Of a stretch of 23,012 bases of DNA, positions 1-6,581 are shown in pieces. The DNA lies in the NCBI GenBank assembly GCA_023133375.1, contig JAGLWP010000006.1, forward strand, positions 1 through 23,012, given 5' to 3'. The notes beneath the pieces are model-generated. The model saw only the letters and a program-made list of their open reading frames with translations, was not told the DNA's origin and ran no database searches. The translations under genes were made by a program, and so were the position numbers. This DNA comes from Candidatus Pacearchaeota archaeon (GTDB lineage: Archaea; Nanobdellota; Nanobdellia; Pacearchaeales; GW2011-AR1). Positions within the stretch are counted from its first letter, which is position 1. Each line of letters begins with the position of its first letter.

Positions 1-760
1 TATAAGGAATTTTTCCAATAATAGGAATTTTATTTTTCTCTGCAAATGATTCTATTTTTTTGCAGAAACTTTTTTCCAAATCAAATTTATTTATTACAAT
101 TCCGTGTTTAATATTAAAATGATTTGCTAAATATAAAACTCTTTTTAAATCATGCAATGCAGAAGGAGTAGGCTCTGTAACACCAACTATATAATCTGTC
201 CCAACTAAAGAAGCAATAACCGGACATCCAACTCCAGCAGCAGAATCTATTATTGTAACTTCAGCCTTTACTTTCTCATTAATTTTCTCAGAATATTTTC
301 TAACTTCAGCCACAATCTCCCCTGAAGCTAATTCTCCTAATTTAAGTTCTCCTATAATCAAATCAATATTATAATTCTTTCCTGCGTAAATTGTCCCGAT
401 TTGTTTCTTTGTCATAGAAATTGCCCCAGTTGGACAAACAACCATACAAGCTTTACAACCAATACAAACATCTTTTACAAACGCTGGGAATTTATCTTTA
501 ACAAAAACAATTGCATTTTGCTTGCAAATACTTGCGCATTTACCACATTTTGTGCATTTACTAAAATCCCATTTAGGAATTGGCTGATAAACATTGCAGT
601 ATTTTTTTCTTTTTACAGAAAGTAAAAGATGGTCATTAGGACATTCAACATCTGCATCAATTAACATTACTTTTTTACTTCTTGCAAACTCCATGGCAAG
701 AGAGGTTGCTACTGTAGATTTTCCAGTTCCTCCTTTTCCGCCTGTAACTGCAATTTTCAT
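1..760 (-). CDS. MinD-superfamily P-loop ATPase with inserted 2[4Fe-4S] ferredoxin domain (C-terminus cut by window edge)
   Basis: The reading frame is open from an ATG at 758-760 to the left edge, giving 253 visible residues. Residues 1-20 carry a deviant Walker A loop, GGKGGTGKST, typical of MinD/CooC/NifH-like ATPases, followed by LIDADVECPN. Residues about 66-112 are an inserted bacterial-type ferredoxin with CTKCGKCASICK and CIGCKACMVVCP, which should bind two [4Fe-4S] clusters. A switch-like stretch, IIDSAAGVGCPV, follows. This architecture is known from MinD-type ATPases that travel in pairs with NifX/orange-protein genes, in orange-protein complexes of anaerobes and in archaea. The start codon overlaps the upstream stop by 4 bases (ATGA), implying translational coupling. 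I infer a role in iron-sulfur or metal cofactor handling; the partner is unknown. A second copy could lie beyond the edge. Confidence 0.9.
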   Translation of the reverse strand, partial: MKIAVTGGKGGTGKSTVATSLAMEFARSKKVMLIDADVECPNDHLLLSVKRKKYCNVYQPIPKWDFSKCTKCGKCASICKQNAIVFVKDKFPAFVKDVCIGCKACMVVCPTGAISMTKKQIGTIYAGKNYNIDLIIGELKLGELASGEIVAEVRKYSEKINEKVKAEVTIIDSAAGVGCPVIASLVGTDYIVGVTEPTPSALHDLKRVLYLANHFNIKHGIVINKFDLEKSFCKKIESFAEKNKIPIIGKIPY

Positions 761-1065
761 TTTAAAGAATTCTCCATTTTTTTTATTTTTATAATCATAT
801 TACCAAACTTCTTTTTTTCTTTTTGATTCATTTCTTTTATTTTTATAATTGGAATAATATTAAAATTTTTCTTTATGGTCTTTTTAATTATTTTCGCGAG
901 TTGCCCTTTTATTGGAACATATAAAAATGGTAAAACTAAAATCACGATTATTTTATTTCTTTTAATTTTAATATTTCTTATCATACCCAGCCTAATAAGA
1001 CTTTCATCAAATTCAGGATGGATTACTTTCTTTAAAACTTCTTTGATTTTTTCTATTGTTACCAT
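757..1065 (-). CDS. DUF59 / MIP18-like (SufT/PaaD-type) small protein lacking the usual Cys
   Basis: A 102-aa protein whose first half matches the DUF59 fold: an N-terminal helix (IEKIKEVLKKVIHPEF), then ESLIRLGMIRNIKI, then a beta strand and a helix (KGQLAKIIKKTIKK). DUF59 proteins assist iron-sulfur cluster assembly or transfer and occur as the N-terminal part of some Mrp/ApbC ATPases. In most members the strand before the second helix ends in a Cys-Pro pair. Here the equivalent position reads LYVPIKGQL, with no cysteine anywhere in the protein, so direct cluster binding through that residue is unlikely. The last 30 residues are Lys-rich and poorly conserved in appearance. The stop overlaps the ATG of the downstream MinD/ferredoxin ATPase by 4 bases, so the two proteins are probably made together. 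Family assignment is by eye. Confidence 0.65.
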   Translation of the reverse strand: MVTIEKIKEVLKKVIHPEFDESLIRLGMIRNIKIKRNKIIVILVLPFLYVPIKGQLAKIIKKTIKKNFNIIPIIKIKEMNQKEKKKFGNMIIKIKKMENSLK

Positions 1066-1098
1066 TTTTATTAAAAGTTTTTCTTTTTAAATTTTTAT

Positions 1099-1473
1099 TC
1101 ATTTCTTTAAACCAACATGTTGGGGTCCTGTTGCATCTGTCATTTCTGTTAACTTACCATCTATAAAGTCTTGCACAACATCTTTTATCTTTCCTTGTCC
1201 TTGATAAATCTCAATTTTAAATTGTTCAAATACAGAAAAAGCTCTTGGACCTAAATTTGTAGTAATAACTGCGTCCACTTTTTCATTTGCAACAATTTCT
1301 CCTGCAGTAATTCCAGCTCCCCCCATTTGAGCTGCTGCTGTATTTCCAATTGCTTTCACATTTTTTATCTCTTTATTCTCAACTTCCACGATTAAAAAAT
1401 AAGCACATCTTCCAAATCTCGCATCTACATTATCTTCTAAAGTTTTACCTGTTGAACTTATTGCTATTTTCAT
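1099..1473 (-). CDS. Dinitrogenase iron-molybdenum cofactor family protein (NifX/NifB C-domain/orange-protein-like)
   Basis: A 124-aa protein beginning MKIAISSTGKTLEDNVDA. It shows the family hallmarks: an N-terminal strand with a Ser/Thr-rich turn, ARFGRCAYFLIV, a Gly/Ala loop (AAAQMGGAGITAGE), DAVITTNLGPRAFSVF, and a C-terminal tail with TDATGPQHVGL. Relatives bind or carry metal clusters (NifX and NafY with FeMo-co precursors; orange protein with a Mo-Cu cluster). Length is typical for a stand-alone domain. The start at 1471-1473 is chosen because a perfect GGAGG (1483-1487) lies 9 bases upstream; a longer frame to 1509 exists but has no such signal. The start lies 29 bases inside the end of the ferredoxin gene, so the pair overlap in different frames. 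No nitrogenase genes are visible, so a general metal-cluster role is inferred. Confidence 0.85.
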   Translation of the reverse strand: MKIAISSTGKTLEDNVDARFGRCAYFLIVEVENKEIKNVKAIGNTAAAQMGGAGITAGEIVANEKVDAVITTNLGPRAFSVFEQFKIEIYQGQGKIKDVVQDFIDGKLTEMTDATGPQHVGLKK

Positions 1474-1672
1474 TTTTATAAACCTCCTTTTGATTTCTTT
1501 CACTATCATGTCTTATCGCCTTTTTAGGACAAACTTCATGACACTTTTTGCATCTTATGCATTTTTTCATATTTATCACTGCTTTTCCATTTTTCATACT
1601 TATTGCATTAACAGGGCATTCTCCAACACAAATCCCGCAACCCACACATTCATCTTTATCTACCCATGGCAT
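1445..1672 (-). CDS. 2[4Fe-4S] ferredoxin
   Basis: A 75-aa protein with two classical cluster motifs: Cys 9, 12, 15 and 19 (CVGCGICVGECP) and Cys 38, 41, 44 and 48 (CIRCKKCHEVCP). After the second motif the sequence becomes a polar tail of about 25 residues that is encoded over the ribosome-binding site and start of the downstream NifX-like gene. It probably passes electrons to the neighbouring MinD/ferredoxin ATPase or protects a cluster in transit, which is an inference from position. The stop of the upstream acetyltransferase is 1 base before its ATG, so it is within the same operon. Confidence 0.93.
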   Translation of the reverse strand: MPWVDKDECVGCGICVGECPVNAISMKNGKAVINMKKCIRCKKCHEVCPKKAIRHDSERNQKEVYKNENSNKFNR

Positions 1673-1673
1673 T

Positions 1674-2291
1674 TTATTTATCTTTGGATTTATTTTCCCA
1701 AACCATTATTGCGCCATAATTTCGGCTTTCTTTATCCTCTTGCATATAATTAGAAATTATTTTATGTAATTTTAAACCATTTCGAGTATAAAATCTTAAT
1801 TCAGGATCTATTAATTCTTTATCTTCTCTTCTTAATTTTACATAATCGTTAATATTTATTTCTTTATTAATTTTACAATATTTATCATATCCAGAAATTC
1901 TTGCTCCTAATATCAAATATTTTAAATCCAATTTTTGAGCTAAATTTTTTTGAGCACTAATTAAAGCAGAGCCTCCACCACTTCTAGAAACAGCTCCAAT
2001 AGAAACAACATATAAGGCATTTCCATTTAGATTGTGATTTCTAATATAACCTTTATCAGTAATATTTTCCCAAGATGTTGGAGGGTTTTCTGGTTCATAA
2101 TTTATAATTTCTGAAGTAGAAGTTCCTATTACTTCTTCATTTTTTAAAGCAAGAAAAAATCCTTGCGGAAAAATTTTTAATCTGCTCTCAAATTTTTCTT
2201 TACTTGCTCTAGTCCCTTCTGGCCAAATTTCATTTTCTAATTCAACTACTTTATCTAAATCTTTGATTTTTGCATTTCCTATTTTTATCAT
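1674..2291 (-). CDS. GNAT-family N-acetyltransferase
   Basis: A 205-aa protein with GNAT layout: an N-terminal strand and helix (MIKIGNAKIKDLDKVVELEN, residues 1-20), FFLALKNEEVIGTSTSE (strands 2-3), then LYVVSIGAVSRSGGGSALI around residues 93-111. That segment resembles strand 4 plus the acetyl-CoA pyrophosphate loop, with R-S-G-G-G in place of the usual Q/R-x-x-G-x-G/A. The C-terminal part (LRFYTRNGLKLHKIISNYM) fits the late-strand region where the domain closes. The substrate cannot be told. It is an odd member of an iron-sulfur/metal cassette and may modify a neighbour or a small molecule. A TATA-like T/A stretch near 2311-2320 would also allow independent leaderless expression. Confidence 0.75.
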   Translation of the reverse strand: MIKIGNAKIKDLDKVVELENEIWPEGTRASKEKFESRLKIFPQGFFLALKNEEVIGTSTSEIINYEPENPPTSWENITDKGYIRNHNLNGNALYVVSIGAVSRSGGGSALISAQKNLAQKLDLKYLILGARISGYDKYCKINKEININDYVKLRREDKELIDPELRFYTRNGLKLHKIISNYMQEDKESRNYGAIMVWENKSKDK

Positions 2292-2321
2292 TCTATATTC
2301 TATTTGATTTTTTTAAATTTT

Positions 2322-2807
2322 TTATCCTCTTGTCATTTTTGTTCCACACTTAGGACATTTTTTATTCATGCAAGGCTGACCTCTTATTTGAGATTCTTCA
2401 TATCCGCATTTTGGACATTTACAAATTCCCCCTGGACCTGCAGCAAATGGGCCTCCCATTCTGCCACCCCCAAGTCCTCGGCCTCGCCCCATGCCTCTAC
2501 CAAATCCTCTTGGTTGTACCATTTCAAAATCACCTCCTTGTATTTTTATAGATTTACCATTAATCAAAGCTTCTGCAATTTTTTTCCTTGCACTCTTCAA
2601 AAGCCGAGAAAGAGTTGGTTGAGAAATTTTCATTTTCTTCCCTGCTTTGCTTTGCTCAATTTCTTCATAATCAATTAATCGAACTACCTCTAATTCATCT
2701 CTTGTAAGAATTATTTCTTGTAAATGAGAAAGAGGTATTCCTACAGGTTTAAAATAATTCACATGAGGTTCAAAAAAAATTCTCCTGTTTATTCTTGGTC
2801 TTGGCAT
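2322..2807 (-). CDS. DUF134/UPF0251 HTH DNA-binding protein with Gly/Arg-rich linker and C-terminal zinc ribbon
   Basis: A 161-aa protein in three parts. Residues 1-98 match the UPF0251/DUF134 family: MPRPRINRRIFFEP, then VGIPLSHLQEIILTRDELEV, then a sigma-70-region-4-like helix-turn-helix (KMKISQPTLSRLLKSARKKI, residues 58-77). Residues 100-122 are a Gly/Arg/Met-rich linker with GFGRGMGRGRGLGGG. Residues 125-161 form a zinc ribbon with Cys 129, 131, 134, 146, 151 and 154, very like the tail of the preceding CDF transporter. UPF0251 proteins are usually little more than the first part, and they often sit beside NifX-like and MinD/ferredoxin genes. The likely role is a metal- or redox-responsive regulator of this cassette. 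The ATG is 1 base after the CDF stop. Confidence 0.88.
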   Translation of the reverse strand: MPRPRINRRIFFEPHVNYFKPVGIPLSHLQEIILTRDELEVVRLIDYEEIEQSKAGKKMKISQPTLSRLLKSARKKIAEALINGKSIKIQGGDFEMVQPRGFGRGMGRGRGLGGGRMGGPFAAGPGGICKCPKCGYEESQIRGQPCMNKKCPKCGTKMTRG

Positions 2808-2808
2808 T

Positions 2809-3864
2809 TTATTCTCTCTTCAAATCTTCCCCACATTTAGGACATTTAATTGTTGAACAAGGAACTCCTCTTTCATGTTTTTGCTTGTATCCACATTTAG
2901 AACAAATACAATATCCCTCTGGCCCTTTTCCCTGAGCTTCTTTAATTGTATCTTTAAATCTTCCTTTGTTTTGCCATCCAAACCCCTTTCCAAAAGAAGG
3001 TTGAAAATAACCTCTTCCAACATCGTGGGATTCAACTTGAATAGTCACATATTCTAAAACATCAATTTGATTAATAAGGTTCTTCTCTAATTTTTTTGTT
3101 AATACTTGAACTTCATCCACTTTTAATTTTGAAGGTAATTTAATTATAATTTCGGCAAAAATCTTGTTCCCCATTTTTTGCGTCTTTAAATTAGAAAGTT
3201 TTATATCCTTCTTTTTAATAATCTCCTTAATTTTATTTTCAATCTCCTTGCTAGCACTTGCTCCTAACAATGAGTCTGTAGTTTCTTTTCCAAGAAAAAA
3301 TGCTTCTCTAATAATATAAATTCCTACAAGCAAAGCTAAAATAGAATCTAGATGAGCAAAACTATTTATAAAAAATAATCCAATAAAAATTGCTAAAGAA
3401 ACTAACAAATCAATTCTTGAATGAATTCCATCAGAAATCAAACTTACACTATTATATTTTTTACCAGAACGCACTTTTACAAAAGACATAACTCCATTAA
3501 TTAAAGCAGAAATACCCATTATCCCAAATGCCAAATAATTAATATTCAAATCAGCCGGAGTAAAAAATGCTTTAATTGCATCATAAATAATCCATATTGC
3601 AGAAAAGAAAATAATCAATGTAATTACAAAACCAGATATTACCTCTGCTCTTCCATGCCCATAAGGATGTCCCTTATCTGCAGGTTTTTCTGCAATCTTA
3701 ATTCCTATAAAACCAACAGTGGAAGCAATCACATCTGTTGCTGAATTAATTCCATCTGCTATAATTGCTGCAGATTTAGAAATTGTTCCAACTATAACTT
3801 TCCCAATAGCTAAAAACAAATTAGCTACAATTGCAAGAAAAGAAATAAATAGTTTTTTATTCAT
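2809..3864 (-). CDS. Cation diffusion facilitator (CDF) metal transporter with C-terminal zinc-ribbon extension
   Basis: A 351-aa membrane protein with the CDF layout: about six transmembrane segments in residues 1-195, a cytoplasmic alpha-beta domain (about 200-285), then a non-standard tail. The metal-site helices read ADGINSATD (Asn40/Asp44, TM2) and SDGIHSRID (His148/Asp152, TM5); HPYGHGRAE (66-74) is the conserved loop. CDF proteins export divalent metals by proton antiport. The mixed N-x3-D/H-x3-D site makes the preferred metal (Zn, Fe, Mn, Co) uncertain. Residues about 312-351 form a ribbon with CICSKCGY and PCSTIKCPKCG, nearly the same as in the downstream DUF134 protein. The gene is second in the operon, 31 bases after the DUF5320-type gene. 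The tail may sense metal, which is an inference. Confidence 0.93.
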   Translation of the reverse strand: MNKKLFISFLAIVANLFLAIGKVIVGTISKSAAIIADGINSATDVIASTVGFIGIKIAEKPADKGHPYGHGRAEVISGFVITLIIFFSAIWIIYDAIKAFFTPADLNINYLAFGIMGISALINGVMSFVKVRSGKKYNSVSLISDGIHSRIDLLVSLAIFIGLFFINSFAHLDSILALLVGIYIIREAFFLGKETTDSLLGASASKEIENKIKEIIKKKDIKLSNLKTQKMGNKIFAEIIIKLPSKLKVDEVQVLTKKLEKNLINQIDVLEYVTIQVESHDVGRGYFQPSFGKGFGWQNKGRFKDTIKEAQGKGPEGYCICSKCGYKQKHERGVPCSTIKCPKCGEDLKRE

Positions 3865-3895
3865 TTTAAAAAAAAGAAAAAAGAATTTAAAAAAC

Positions 3896-4174
3896 CTACT
3901 TTAATTCCTTCAATCGTTTTTGTATCTCTTCTATTTCTTGCTTTAAAACTTTCAAATCTTCTTCAAGGATTTTCTTTTCATCTGCTTCTGTAATTACTTG
4001 TGGTTGCACTTGTTGTATCGGCATTACTTGAGGCTGAAAAGCAACTCTCCCAAACCCTCTTCCAAAACCTCTGCCAAAGCCACGTCTAAAAGCAAGACCC
4101 ATTCCACATGGTCCTAATCCTCTTCCAGTCATTGCTCCTTGTCCCATTGGACCTGTTCCATCATATCCAGGCAT
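3896..4174 (-). CDS. DUF5320-type small Gly/Arg-rich protein with C-terminal coiled coil
   Basis: A 92-aa protein starting MPGYDGTGPMGQGAMTGRGL, a sequence typical of the DUF5320 family found beside NifX-like, ferredoxin and DUF134 genes in anaerobes. The middle is low-complexity RRGFGRGFGRGFGR; the C-terminal 35 residues are charged and heptad-like (EEDLKVLKQEIEEIQKRLKE) and should form a coiled coil. The start is fixed by an AGGAG about 8 bases upstream (4183-4187); an in-frame ATG at 4199-4201 is possible but lacks such a signal. It is the first gene of the cassette, with a promoter carrying an inverted repeat. Function is unknown; in this context it may scaffold or bind metal-cluster proteins. 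Confidence 0.8.
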   Translation of the reverse strand: MPGYDGTGPMGQGAMTGRGLGPCGMGLAFRRGFGRGFGRGFGRVAFQPQVMPIQQVQPQVITEADEKKILEEDLKVLKQEIEEIQKRLKELK

Positions 4175-4207
4175 TTTAATTTCTCCTGCACTTATGTGCA
4201 TATTTAG

Positions 4208-4260
4208 TTATGAATACATATGCATAATACTATTTAAATGTTTCGAATAAGTATTCATAA
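4208..4260 (-). promoter_or_regulatory. Promoter of the metal/Fe-S cassette: TATA box flanked by a perfect inverted repeat
   Basis: On the minus strand TTTAAATA (4231-4238) is a TATA box; transcription would begin near 4208-4210, leaving a leader of about 35 bases with a Shine-Dalgarno site before the ATG at 4174. TTATGAATAC (4208-4217) and its exact complement GTATTCATAA (4251-4260) flank the box, one arm over the predicted start site and one upstream. The upstream arm overlaps a second dyad, GAATA-N2-TATTC (4245-4256). Two sites on either side of a TATA box are a classic archaeal repressor arrangement. The DUF134 protein is the obvious candidate ligand, by inference. Confidence 0.6.
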
Positions 4261-4818
4261 TTAATTATCTTCCACTTTCTCAGCCTTCCCATCGGCAATC
4301 AAAATCTCAGCAATCTCTTTTGGGAGATTCACAATCTGCCCTTTTTCAAATCCTCCCATTTTTTCCCCCTCTAATCCGACAAACTCTTCAACATCTTCAT
4401 TAAAAACAACCAATTCATTTTTTTGCTTTCCCTGGTTATTTCCATTTAAAATAGCATTTAGTTTTTTATCAGAAATATCTACACATCTCATTAACTCTTC
4501 AAATAATTCTTTCTCAAAACCAAGCATATTCTCAAAATCCTGCTTTGAAATGCCTGTTTCAGCAGCAATCAGAACCAAATTCAGAATCTTCTTCCTTCTT
4601 CTAGTAATAAGTTCCTTAAATAAAGTCGTAGCATTCTCAAGTTGTTTCTTAGTCTTAACAATAACATCAGAGAAAGCATCATCTTCTTTTGAAGCTATCT
4701 CCTTTTTCTCTCTTATATATCCCGCAACATCTTTTATAAAACTCTTTGACAATTTCTGCAATTGCTCAGAATATCTCTCTTTACTTGCCGCTTCATAAAC
4801 ATCGTTGTAAGTTATCAT
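4261..4818 (-). CDS. GINS complex subunit, Gins51 (Gins15) type
   Basis: A 185-aa protein. Residues 1-125 are helical (MITYNDVYEAASKERYSEQL at the start, TRRRKKILNLVLIAA in the middle), matching the alpha-helical A domain. Residues about 137-185 form the small beta B domain (VVFNEDVEEFVGLEGEKMGG, then GQIVNLPKEIAEILIADGKA). An A-then-B order is characteristic of the archaeal Gins51/Gins15 class. GINS joins MCM and a RecJ/GAN-like nuclease in the replicative helicase complex; a RecJ-like gene lies in this window at 12262. The ATG at 4818 lies about 26 bases from a TATA-like AATTAAAA centre (4841-4848), so it is probably leaderless. It is preceded by a frameshifted small gene on the same strand. 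Confidence 0.8.
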   Translation of the reverse strand: MITYNDVYEAASKERYSEQLQKLSKSFIKDVAGYIREKKEIASKEDDAFSDVIVKTKKQLENATTLFKELITRRRKKILNLVLIAAETGISKQDFENMLGFEKELFEELMRCVDISDKKLNAILNGNNQGKQKNELVVFNEDVEEFVGLEGEKMGGFEKGQIVNLPKEIAEILIADGKAEKVEDN

Positions 4819-4871
4819 GTCATAAGAAATCTTAGGAGATTTTTAATTATTGTTGTTATATGCAAGTTCAC

Positions 4872-5209
4872 TTAACTAACTCTATCTACTAAAGTATGAT
4901 TTGGATAATGATCACGCCTAACTTTTTCGCTTTCAGTCTTAATATAATTATGTGCCATTTTCTCGGCTCCTCTTAATGAATAAGCCACTCCCACAATACC
5001 TTGAGGAAGTGCGTCTTCTCCATAATCATAACTAAATGAACTATTTATAACAAAACAATCTTTCCCATGTTCATCTTTAGTACCAACAGCATAAACATCT
5101 CGAATAATATTATTTTTTACTGCAGATATAAAACGAACAACATCCCCACCCACATTTCAGTAGCTCTATCTATTACCATCTCCCCTTTTTCTGGATTTTT
5201 GAATAACAT
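4872..5209 (-). pseudogene. Small unknown gene split by an apparent frameshift in a G run
   Basis: The uninterrupted frame begins only at a GTG (5151-5153) directly preceded by an in-frame TGA. A different frame opens with ATG at 5207-5209 and encodes MLFKNPEKGEMVIDRATEMW before it would end at 5117. Inserting one G in the minus-strand run GTGGGTGGGG (5144-5153) joins the two into one protein of about 112 aa, continuing VGDVVRFISAVKNNI. A TATA box (5231-5238) is centred 26 bases from the ATG at 5209, so the longer, joined gene has the correct start. I do not recognise the family. Visible features include GIVGVAYSLRGAEKMAHNYI and a charged C-terminus. It could be an assembly error, a true pseudogene, or a -1 frameshifting gene. 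It lies 53 bases before the GINS gene. Confidence 0.6.
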
Positions 5210-5230
5210 AAAAATCCAATTCTATATAAA

Positions 5231-5238
5231 TATTTAAA
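5231..5238 (-). promoter_or_regulatory. TATA box of the frameshifted small gene
   Basis: TTTAAATA on the minus strand, centre 26 bases from the ATG at 5209. This predicts a leaderless mRNA and supports the upstream start over the GTG at 5153. Confidence 0.5.
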
Positions 5239-5257
5239 GATATATATAATCCAAAAC

Positions 5258-6502
5258 TTATTTCACAAATCCAACCTTCTCCAATAATTCATTGCCCATG
5301 ATTCTTCCTAAGGTGCCTTTTCTTGCCTCTTTTTCACAAAATTTTTTCTCTTTCAGAAGTGAATCATTGTAAAAAAGTACTGGAACAGGATCAGATGAAT
5401 GTGTTTTAAGTTTGCATGGAGTTGAATGGTCTGCAGTAATAACAACTTTAATTTTATTTGGAGGAGCAAATTTTCTTAAAAAATTAAACAATGTCTTGTC
5501 AATATATTCTAACATCATTTTCTTTTCAATTGGCTTATTATCATGCCCAGCAGTATCTGTTTCTTTAATATGCACATAAGCATAGGATGCATTTTTACGA
5601 TTTTTTTTCAAAATCTTAATTGAAAATTTACAGGCTTTTGCCAAACTTTCATAAAGGTTCGCATAAACATCTAATTTTTTCAATTTTGGTTGTTCAAATG
5701 GAAATGTTTTCATCCCAGATACTCTTGAAAAACCAACTTCTAATGGCATGTAGGAAGCAGAAACCCATTTATTATATAGTTTTAATTTTGGAGGCTCAAT
5801 TCCTGCTCCTCTAACAAATAAGTAATTAGCCGGCATTAACCCTCTTCTTTTTCTTTCCTTATTTATTGGATGATTATTGAGAACCTCATAAGCCTTTTCT
5901 AAAAATTCATTCACTACATTTGCAGTATATTGCGAATTTTCTTCATCATCTAATGGTTTACAAAAAGTGATTTTGTTTGCAAATGTAGTCTTTCCCTGAG
6001 AATAAGTCAAATCATTTCCAGAGATATTATCAGAAAAACCTCCTCTAAAAACTAAAACAGCCCTATGCCTAACAGTAGGTTGAAAAACAAATTCAAAGGG
6101 TAATTTTATATTGTTATTAATCGCCCTTGCTAAAATCTCTGCTTCAGCAGTTGTTAAAGTCCTTCCAGCTCTTCTATCAATCACATTTCCTTTTTCTAAA
6201 GAATCTATTGTCGCAAAATTAACTCTCAGAGCCAAATCTCCTCTTGTCAAATTAAGGTTAGTACCTCTTGCCTCTAATTGCCCGCGGGTGCTTGAAATTA
6301 ATTCATTGCCAAAAATAGAAACAATTGCCTCATCTGATTCAGGAACAAAACCAGGTCTGACAGGATACATATATCCCATCTCTCCCCGGGTAGCCAAAAA
6401 ATCAAGGTTAGGAGTCTCTGCAACTTCTAAAGGGGTCTTATCTCCTAATTGTTTGCAAGGCAAATCACCCATTCCGTCAATAATAACCAAAATTCCTTTC
6501 AT
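5258..6502 (-). CDS. apgM: 2,3-bisphosphoglycerate-independent phosphoglycerate mutase, archaeal type
   Basis: A 414-aa enzyme that interconverts 3- and 2-phosphoglycerate in glycolysis/gluconeogenesis. It opens MKGILVIIDGMGDLPCKQLG with the metal ligand Asp9; the catalytic Ser56 sits in FVPESDEAIVSIFG. RGDLALRVNFATID and DRRAGRTL are conserved substrate-region motifs. The C-terminal metal-binding half contains YVHIKETDTAGHDNKP and VVITADHSTPC followed by HSSDPVPVLFY. Length is normal for the archaeal family (alkaline-phosphatase superfamily, dimetal). It is transcribed away from ftsY, with a TTTATAAA box centred 26 bases before its ATG. Nothing appears damaged. Confidence 0.96.
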   Translation of the reverse strand: MKGILVIIDGMGDLPCKQLGDKTPLEVAETPNLDFLATRGEMGYMYPVRPGFVPESDEAIVSIFGNELISSTRGQLEARGTNLNLTRGDLALRVNFATIDSLEKGNVIDRRAGRTLTTAEAEILARAINNNIKLPFEFVFQPTVRHRAVLVFRGGFSDNISGNDLTYSQGKTTFANKITFCKPLDDEENSQYTANVVNEFLEKAYEVLNNHPINKERKRRGLMPANYLFVRGAGIEPPKLKLYNKWVSASYMPLEVGFSRVSGMKTFPFEQPKLKKLDVYANLYESLAKACKFSIKILKKNRKNASYAYVHIKETDTAGHDNKPIEKKMMLEYIDKTLFNFLRKFAPPNKIKVVITADHSTPCKLKTHSSDPVPVLFYNDSLLKEKKFCEKEARKGTLGRIMGNELLEKVGFVK

Positions 6503-6523
6503 AAGATAACATATCCCCTATTC

Positions 6524-6531
6524 TTTATAAA
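6524..6531 (-). promoter_or_regulatory. TATA box of apgM
   Basis: TTTATAAA, centred 26 bases before the ATG at 6502; predicts leaderless transcription. It forms a divergent promoter pair with the ftsY box at 6553. Confidence 0.55.
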
Positions 6532-6552
6532 AATTTATATTCAATGAAAAGC

Positions 6553-6560
6553 ATTATAAA
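6553..6560 (+). promoter_or_regulatory. TATA box of ftsY
   Basis: ATTATAAA centred about 26 bases before the ATG at 6582; predicts leaderless transcription. Confidence 0.5.
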
Positions 6561-6581
6561 TCTTCAAAAACTAAGAGAAAT

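Noticed and set aside
875..1090. Plus-strand hydrophobic frame opposite the DUF59 gene
   Set aside because: A shadow of the AT-rich antisense strand of a real gene; no promoter or ribosome-binding site.
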